From Peribacillus muralis (lineage in GTDB: Bacteria > Bacillota > Bacilli > Bacillales > DSM-1321): DNA of 64,000 nt. Of the stretch, positions 58,777 through 64,000 are shown one piece after another (the first letter of the stretch is position 1; every line of letters starts with the position of its first letter). The notes beneath the pieces were generated by a model. It saw only the letters and a program-made list of their open reading frames with translations. It had not been told where the DNA came from and searched no databases. A program made the translations under genes and the position numbers. The DNA lies in assembly GCF_001439925.1 (NCBI RefSeq), contig NZ_LMBV01000012.1, positions 62,001 through 126,000 on the forward strand, written 5' to 3'.

Positions 58777-59961
58777 ATGAAATTAGCGAAACGAGTTCAG
58801 TCATTGACACCTTCAACAACATTGGCCATCACGGCAAAAGCTAAAGAACTTAAGGCTCAAGGTATTGATATCATAGGTTTGGGGGCCGGTGAACCTGACT
58901 ATAATACGCCCAAGCATATTATAGAGGCAGCTGCTCAATCGATGTATGACGGTCAAACCAAATATACACCTTCTGCTGGTCTGCCGAAGCTTAAAGAAGC
59001 GATAGTGGCTAAATTAAAGCGTGATCAAGGGTTGGAATACAAGTCTTCTGAAATCTTGGTTGGCTCTGGAGCCAAGCATGCGCTTTACACGCTATTTCAA
59101 GCGATCTTGGATGAGGGCGATGAAGTCATCGTACCGATACCCTATTGGGTCAGTTACCCTGAGCAAATTAAGCTTGCTGACGGAAAGCCGGTTTATGTTG
59201 TCGGCACCGAGGAAAATTCCTATAAAATAACGAAGGACCAATTGGAGCAGGCCATAACCGATAAAACGAAAGCCGTGATCATTAACTCTCCAAGCAATCC
59301 AACGGGCATGCTTTATACGAGGGAAGAACTGGCAGCCATTGGGGAGGTTTGCCTAGCCCATGATATTTTGATCGTTTCCGACGAAATTTATGAAAAATTG
59401 GTGTATGGAAATGCCACGCATACATCCATTGCCGAAATTTCGCCAGAATTGAAAAAGCAAACGATCATCATCAATGGCGTTTCTAAATCCCATTCGATGA
59501 CAGGCTGGAGAATCGGTTATGCCGTCGGGGATGAGTCGATTATTAAAGCGATGACGAACCTTGCTAGCCATAGTACATCCAACCCTACGACTACTGCACA
59601 GTATGGAGCGATCGCTGCCTATGAGGGGCCGCAGGACGCCGTTGAAGAAATGCGTCAAGCGTTCGAGGGACGATTGAATAAAATATATGATAAATTAGTC
59701 GAGATTCCAGGATTTAGCTGCATTAAACCACAGGGAGCATTTTACCTGTTTCCGAATGTGAAACGTGCCGCGGAATTAACTGGGTACAGCAATGTTGAGG
59801 ACTTTACGACTGCATTGTTGGAACACGCTAAAGTGGCCGTCATTCCAGGTTCAGGTTTTGGTGCACCAGATAACATTCGACTTTCTTATGCAACTTCATT
59901 GGAATTGCTTGAAGCAGCCATTGAAAGAATTCACTCATTTGTTACATCTAAATTGGCATAA
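58777..59961 (+). CDS. aspB: Aspartate aminotransferase
   Basis: 394 residues, class-I PLP transaminase (Ib subgroup). 'GLGAGEPDYNTPKHI', 'INSPSNPTGMLYTREEL' and the PLP lysine in 'NGVSKSHSMTGWRIGYA'. ATG 58777 follows GGGGGA at about 10 bases; the open frame from 58678 overlaps ypmB in another frame and is not the start. In B. subtilis asnS follows; here an accessory block does. Confidence 0.95.
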   Translation: MKLAKRVQSLTPSTTLAITAKAKELKAQGIDIIGLGAGEPDYNTPKHIIEAAAQSMYDGQTKYTPSAGLPKLKEAIVAKLKRDQGLEYKSSEILVGSGAKHALYTLFQAILDEGDEVIVPIPYWVSYPEQIKLADGKPVYVVGTEENSYKITKDQLEQAITDKTKAVIINSPSNPTGMLYTREELAAIGEVCLAHDILIVSDEIYEKLVYGNATHTSIAEISPELKKQTIIINGVSKSHSMTGWRIGYAVGDESIIKAMTNLASHSTSNPTTTAQYGAIAAYEGPQDAVEEMRQAFEGRLNKIYDKLVEIPGFSCIKPQGAFYLFPNVKRAAELTGYSNVEDFTTALLEHAKVAVIPGSGFGAPDNIRLSYATSLELLEAAIERIHSFVTSKLA

Positions 59962-59970
59962 TACGTATAT

Positions 59971-60014
59971 AGCCTGCAGGTTTCCGTTTAAAGCGGACCT
60001 GCAGGCTTTTTTTA
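59971..60014 (+). terminator. intrinsic terminator of aspB
   Basis: AGCCTGCAGGTTTCCG pairs with CGGACCTGCAGGCT with a small bulge, then TTTTTTT. Confidence 0.93.
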
Positions 60015-60240
60015 AAGTTTACCGATGAGGTAACCTTCATAAGGAGCAAAAATGTTCATGCTTAAACTCCCTCGGGAATGTAGTTCGGTGACTCTATCTA
60101 CCTGTTAAAACCAAGCGGGTGTGCGAGGCCCCATCTTAGAAATATACGAGCATCCAAGGAAGACCCATCAAAACAGAAAGCGATAGGAAGATTAGGACCA
60201 AACTAGAATTTAAAGAAGGAAATCATTGAACACCCGAAAA

Positions 60241-60296
60241 ATCATATATGATTTTCAACAAAAACCAATTGCAATCATATATGATTTCATATATGA
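60241..60296 (+). promoter_or_regulatory. three operator-like palindromes upstream of the GntR gene
   Basis: ATCATATATGAT at 60241-60252 and again at 60274-60285, and TCATATATGA at 60287-60296. The last two centres are 12 bp apart. They end eight bases before ATG 60304, fitting autoregulation by the GntR protein. Confidence 0.65.
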
Positions 60297-60303
60297 TGAA
60301 AAT

Positions 60304-60981
60304 ATGGAAAATAAAAATAAAAATCTCAGCAAAAAGCAAGTGGCCTATGAGCACCTTCGCAAATTAATTTTGGATGGAACATATGGTTCTGGACAGCGGA
60401 TCATTATCGATCAAGTTGCTAAAGACCTAAGTTTAAGTCCGATTCCTGTCCGGGAAGCGATTAGACAGCTGGAATCTGACGGCCTTATTCAATATAAGCC
60501 TTATAGTGGTGCAGTGGTTACAAGCATTAATGAGAGCGAATACATTGAAACGCTTTCTGTTTTATCGTTGCTTGAGGGCTATGCTGCTGCGCTAAGTTCT
60601 TTAACGATGAATGATCACGATTTTGACAACCTAATTCGTTTAAACAAAGAAATGGAAAAAGCGCTCCATAACTTTGAATTAGAGCTGTTTGGTAAATTAA
60701 ACGAGTGTTTTCATGCCGAAATTAATGAAAAGTGCGGAAATTCCTTTTTAATAGAGGAAATCAAGCAGTCGCAGCAAAGAATGAATAGAGTCAGAAAGTC
60801 GATGTTCACGATGGTACCGCAGCGTGCAATCCAATCGATTCGTGAACATGAAAACATCATCCAGCTCCTGAAGGAAAAAGCTTCATTTGAAGAAATTGAA
60901 TCATTGGTAAGAAAGCATAAGCTCAATGCCATCAGTACATTCATGCAGAGAGAGGATTCGAACCACGACCATGCACTTTAA
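60304..60981 (+). CDS. GntR-family regulator (FadR/FCD subgroup)
   Basis: 225 residues from ATG 60304. An N-terminal winged helix ('KKQVAYEHLRKLILDGTYGSGQRI', 'LSLSPIPVREAIRQLESDGL') and a C-terminal all-helical FCD ligand domain ('NECFHAEINEKCGNSFLIEEI') with likely metal-binding histidines. The longer reading from TTG 60226 would place the palindromes inside the coding region and is disfavoured. Probably controls the downstream aldolase and hpa-type genes; ligand unknown. Confidence 0.88.
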   Translation: MENKNKNLSKKQVAYEHLRKLILDGTYGSGQRIIIDQVAKDLSLSPIPVREAIRQLESDGLIQYKPYSGAVVTSINESEYIETLSVLSLLEGYAAALSSLTMNDHDFDNLIRLNKEMEKALHNFELELFGKLNECFHAEINEKCGNSFLIEEIKQSQQRMNRVRKSMFTMVPQRAIQSIREHENIIQLLKEKASFEEIESLVRKHKLNAISTFMQREDSNHDHAL

Positions 60982-60985
60982 TGCC

Positions 60986-61044
60986 CAGGCTTTGTTTTAT
61001 AATAGTCAATTGATTATTTATAAGAACAAAGCCTGTTTTTTTTT
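60986..61044 (+). terminator. intrinsic terminator of the GntR gene
   Basis: CAGGCTTTGTT (60986-60996) pairs perfectly with AACAAAGCCTG (61025-61035) and is followed by nine T. The downstream genes then need their own promoter. Confidence 0.88.
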
Positions 61045-61093
61045 GTATACCGTATTCATAATATTCAAACTAATAAAAAGGGTGGTCATAAAA

Positions 61094-62011
61094 ATGTACG
61101 AGGAAATCAAAAGTCGTTTAAGGGGATCGATCGCTCCAGTCATCACACCGTTTGATAATAACTTGGAAGTGGATGTACAGGCAATTGAAAATCTTGTAAA
61201 CTGGCATATTGAAAGCGGTTCCCACGGCATATCAGTTTGTGGAACGACGGGAGAGCCCAGCTCTTTAACGGTGGAAGAGCGGGAATTGGTGATGGAAACC
61301 GTAATAAAAACAGCAAAAGCCCGTGTTCCGGTTGCACCTGGTACCGGATCAGCCAATCAAAAAGAAACATTGCATTTGACTAAAAGAGCCCAGGAAATGG
61401 GAGCGGATGCAGCATTGGTTATCGTTCCTTATTACAATAAACCGAACCAACTGGCACTTTACAATCATTTTAAGACGGTAGCGGATTCAGTTGACATTCC
61501 GATTGTCGTATATAACATCCCGGGCAGGACGGGAACGAATTTAGAAGTGAAGACATTGGCCCGCCTTGCTGAAGATTGTAAAAACATCATTGGTGTGAAG
61601 GAATCCAATAAAGATTTCGAACATGTGAACCGTGTCTTATTGAATTGCGGCAGGGATTTCCTCTTATATTCTGGCATTGAATTATTATGCTATCCGATGC
61701 TGGCGATCGGGGGAGCGGGGCATATAAGCGCAACCGCCAATATCACCCCTAAAGAAGTGGCTGATGTCTATAACCATTGGGTGGAAGGGGATGTAGATAA
61801 GGCACTCGACCTCCATTATAAAATGATGCCCTTGAATGATGTCTTGTTTAAAGAAACCAATCCTGGGCCATTGAAAGCGGCGATGGGGATGATGGGGAAA
61901 ATCAATCCCGCCTTACGTCCGCCGATGGGCCCGCCTTCTGAAGCTTTGGAAAAGGAATTGCATGAAACCCTCCAATCATATGGATTGGTTGAACAAGTTA
62001 TCAAACCATGA
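61094..62011 (+). CDS. DapA/NAL-family class I aldolase in an hpa-type cluster
   Basis: 305 residues. 'GISVCGTTGEPSSLTVEER' holds the paired threonines; Tyr140 and Arg145 lie in 'VYNIPGRTG'; Lys169 in 'GVKESNKDF' is the Schiff-base residue. All DHDPS active-site residues are kept, so true dihydrodipicolinate synthase activity is possible. Its neighbours (HpaE- and HpaD-type genes) suggest instead aldol cleavage of 4-hydroxy-2-oxo-heptanedioate, the HpaI step. AAAGGGTGG precedes ATG 61094. hpaE-type gene follows after 44 bases. Confidence 0.85.
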   Translation: MYEEIKSRLRGSIAPVITPFDNNLEVDVQAIENLVNWHIESGSHGISVCGTTGEPSSLTVEERELVMETVIKTAKARVPVAPGTGSANQKETLHLTKRAQEMGADAALVIVPYYNKPNQLALYNHFKTVADSVDIPIVVYNIPGRTGTNLEVKTLARLAEDCKNIIGVKESNKDFEHVNRVLLNCGRDFLLYSGIELLCYPMLAIGGAGHISATANITPKEVADVYNHWVEGDVDKALDLHYKMMPLNDVLFKETNPGPLKAAMGMMGKINPALRPPMGPPSEALEKELHETLQSYGLVEQVIKP

Positions 62012-62055
62012 TTGCGAAGATCTTCACGGATTAATAGATTGAAGGAGGTTTCATC

Positions 62056-63570
62056 ATGCCAACTTTTCCCGTGCAGGATGTCCAGCATTACATTAATGGA
62101 CAATTTATCGATGGTATTTCAGGAAAAACTTTCGTCAATCTTAACCCTTTTAATAATCAAGAAATCAATAATGTCGCAGAAGGGTTTAAAGAGGACATCG
62201 ATCAAGCGGTAGCGGCTGCAAGAGAAGCATTCGATCATGGACCATGGCGAACGATGAAAATGGAAGAAAGATTGACATACTTAAGCAGGATTGCGGATTT
62301 AATCGAAGAAAATGCCGAAGAAATTTCTTTTCTGGAATCACTTGATACAGGGCTGCCCATTAGCCAGACAAAGAAACAAGCAGCACGGGGAGCAGAGAAT
62401 TTCCGCTTTTATGCTGAAATGGTGAAAAGCAGGCTGATCGGTGAATCGTATCAGGTGGATGATACGTTCATTAATTATACGATTCATAAACCTATAGGTG
62501 TTGCGGGCTTGATCACGCCCTGGAACGCACCTTTCATGCTAGAAACGTGGAAAATCGCCCCGGCCCTGGCTACAGGTAATACTTGTGTCCTTAAACCAGC
62601 GGAATGGTCTCCCTTGACAGCCAATAAATTAGCCCAGATCTTTGACCAAGCAGGTTTGCCAAAAGGCGTATTGAATATCGTCCACGGTATCGGGGAAACG
62701 GCAGGGGCATCGCTCGTTGCCCATCCTGACGTACAATTGATTTCCTTTACCGGTGAAACGACGACTGGCGCTCAAATCATAAAAAATGGCGCCGATACAA
62801 TGAAACGGTTTTCCATGGAGCTCGGAGGTAAGTCACCTGCGATCATTTTTGAAGATGCCGACCTAGAAAAGGCCTTGGATTCCGTTATTTGGGGAATTTA
62901 TTCTTTCAATGGGGAGCGCTGCACAGCCAACTCGAGGCTATTCGTCCATGAATCGATCATCGGCCAATTCGTACAACAGTTGAAGCAGCGTGTTCACACG
63001 ATCAAAATTGGCGATCCGATGGAACCAGGAACGGAAATCGGACCGCTTATCCATCGGAACCATTTTGATAATGTCTCCCGTTATTTGAAAATAGCCAAAG
63101 ATGAGGGCGCTGATATTGTAAGCGGTATTATCCCGAGTGAGTGCAAAGAAGGAAATTTCATTGCCCCGACGCTTCTTCTAAACTGTACAAATGATATGAC
63201 AGTAGCACAGGAAGAGATCTTTGGACCGGTGATGGCGGTCATCCCCTTCAAGACGGAAGCTGAAGTCCTGAGAATGGCTAACGATGTTAAGTATGGGCTT
63301 GCCGCATATGTATGGACGAATGATATGAAGCGTGGACATAGATTCGCTCAAGCTGTCGATAGCGGGATGGTCTGGGTGAACTCCCAAAATGTCAGGGATC
63401 TGCGAATCCCGTTTGGCGGTTCGAAGTATAGTGGGGTTGGACGTGAAGGTGGCCATTATAGCTTTGAATTTTATACGGAAACCCAAGTCATCCATGTTGC
63501 AATTGGTGAGCATCACATCCCGAAGTTTGGAGTGGATAAACAGAATGCCGTTTCTTCTGCCGAAAAATAA
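62056..63570 (+). CDS. hpaE: 5-Carboxymethyl-2-hydroxymuconate semialdehyde dehydrogenase (HpaE type)
   Basis: 504 residues, NAD-dependent aldehyde dehydrogenase. 'LITPWNAPFMLETWKIAPAL', 'MELGGKSPAIIFEDADLEKA', and catalytic Cys289 in 'NGERCTANSRLF'. The C-terminal 'VNSQNVRDLRIPFGGSKYSG' and 'IPKFGV' are shared with HpaE as I recall it and set it apart from generic betaine aldehyde dehydrogenases. It oxidises the ring-cleavage product of homoprotocatechuate. GAAGGAGG precedes ATG 62056. Confidence 0.85.
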   Translation: MPTFPVQDVQHYINGQFIDGISGKTFVNLNPFNNQEINNVAEGFKEDIDQAVAAAREAFDHGPWRTMKMEERLTYLSRIADLIEENAEEISFLESLDTGLPISQTKKQAARGAENFRFYAEMVKSRLIGESYQVDDTFINYTIHKPIGVAGLITPWNAPFMLETWKIAPALATGNTCVLKPAEWSPLTANKLAQIFDQAGLPKGVLNIVHGIGETAGASLVAHPDVQLISFTGETTTGAQIIKNGADTMKRFSMELGGKSPAIIFEDADLEKALDSVIWGIYSFNGERCTANSRLFVHESIIGQFVQQLKQRVHTIKIGDPMEPGTEIGPLIHRNHFDNVSRYLKIAKDEGADIVSGIIPSECKEGNFIAPTLLLNCTNDMTVAQEEIFGPVMAVIPFKTEAEVLRMANDVKYGLAAYVWTNDMKRGHRFAQAVDSGMVWVNSQNVRDLRIPFGGSKYSGVGREGGHYSFEFYTETQVIHVAIGEHHIPKFGVDKQNAVSSAEK

Positions 63571-63595
63571 TCGAGATTGAGAAGGGGAGAACACA

Positions 63596-64000
63596 ATGAG
63601 CTTTTCCATTATCCGTGTTGCCAGAACGATTCTTAATGTTACCGATTTAGACAAATCGAGAGCATTTTATGTGGATGCCTTAGGATTCATTGAAACGGAG
63701 AGAACGAATGATCACATCTATTTACGTGGTCTGGAGGAAGCACACCATCATTCGCTGATCCTGCAAAAGGCGGAAAAGCCAAGTGTGGAAGCAATTGGCT
63801 ACAAGGTAGAAAAAGATGAGGATCTTAATGAACTGGAATCACTATTCAAATCCAAAGGGATGAAAATGAAGTGGATGGCAGAAGGAACGCAGCATGCATT
63901 AGGCAGGGCGCTTCGGGTTCAGGACATTTCCGGCTTGCCAATGGAGTTTTTCAGTAAAATGGATAAAGCGGAGAGACTGCTGCAACGCTTCGAATTGCAT
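63596..64000 (+). CDS. hpaD: 3,4-Dihydroxyphenylacetate 2,3-dioxygenase (HpaD type; partial, 3' end outside window)
   Basis: The first 135 codons of a vicinal-oxygen-chelate extradiol dioxygenase. 'ARTILNVTDLDKSRAFYVDA', 'IYLRGLEEAHHHSLIL' and 'HALGRALRVQDISGLPMEFF' match the N-terminal, metal-free domain of Brevibacterium-type homoprotocatechuate dioxygenases. The catalytic metal ligands (two His, one Glu) lie in the missing part. AGAAGGGGAGA precedes ATG 63596. It is 25 bases after the hpaE-type gene and continues past the window. Confidence 0.85.
   Translation, partial: MSFSIIRVARTILNVTDLDKSRAFYVDALGFIETERTNDHIYLRGLEEAHHHSLILQKAEKPSVEAIGYKVEKDEDLNELESLFKSKGMKMKWMAEGTQHALGRALRVQDISGLPMEFFSKMDKAERLLQRFELH

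Larger units (their letters stand above)
59962..60303. other. 342-base gap before the GntR gene
   Basis: It holds the aspB terminator, an unexplained GC-richer stretch (about 60052-60160) and three palindromes at 60241-60296. A frame at 60052-60108 (18 codons, MFMLKLPRECSSVTLSTC, after AAGGAG) could be a small peptide but has no support beyond its ribosome binding site. Confidence 0.55.

Noticed and set aside
60045-60170. 6S, tmRNA, RNase P or SRP RNA after aspB
   Set aside because: The sequence does not carry the conserved motifs of these RNAs that I can recall; kept only as an unexplained stretch.

Overview
The window is a chromosomal segment of an endospore-forming Bacillaceae species. 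Evidence is the presence of spore genes (sleB-ypeB, spoIVA, ypjB, prsW), the bacillithiol genes (ypdA, bshA, bshB1), the TRAP gene mtrB, and gene order that follows the Bacillus subtilis ypbH-to-aspB region for almost its whole length. By eye the DNA is moderately AT-rich. A Peribacillus/Bacillus-like host is my inference; no marker here fixes the species. No rRNA, tRNA, CRISPR array, prophage or intact insertion sequence was seen.

Layout. 1-8.9 kb: the end of a B12-binding MerR regulator, a MecA-type adaptor, gudB, ypdA, ansA, prsW, the sleB-ypeB germination pair, the PilZ protein motI/ypfA and ypfB. 9-15.5 kb: cmk-plsC-rpsA-fni, a 43-codon gene ypzI on the opposite strand, yphA and der. gpsA follows. 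16.5-22.5 kb: an accessory block lying between gpsA and yphE, made of a PuuP-type putrescine importer, a sigma-54 enhancer-binding regulator and a PatA-type putrescine aminotransferase. Both structural genes carry -24/-12 promoters with a shared upstream motif. 22.6-31.6 kb: yphE, yphF, spoIVA, hbs, folE(mtrA)-mtrB, hepS-menG-hepT, ndk, cheR.

31.8-38.2 kb: the aromatic amino acid supraoperon aroF-aroB-aroH-hisC-tyrA-aroE. The trpEDCFBA block that lies between aroH and hisC in B. subtilis is missing, although mtrB is kept. 38.5-43.3 kb: ypiA-ypiB-ypiF and the qcrABC menaquinol:cytochrome c reductase genes. 43.5-52.5 kb: ypjA, ypjB, a YugP-type metallopeptidase, a YitT-family gene on the minus strand, then ypjD-dapB-mgsA-bshB1-bshA-cca-birA, a tightly packed operon. 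52.6-60 kb: a structured leader and panBCD, dinG, ypmA-ypmB-aspB. 60.3-64 kb: a second accessory block, where a GntR regulator with its own palindromic sites precedes a DapA-family aldolase, an HpaE-type dehydrogenase and the start of an HpaD-type ring-cleavage dioxygenase. This looks like part of a homoprotocatechuate (4-hydroxyphenylacetate) catabolic cluster.

The two metabolic insertions, the rebuilt aro supraoperon and several unexplained leader structures (rpsA, fni, folE, hbs, panB) are the parts most worth a second look. Start sites were chosen from ribosome binding sites and remembered family N-termini, since no search could be run.
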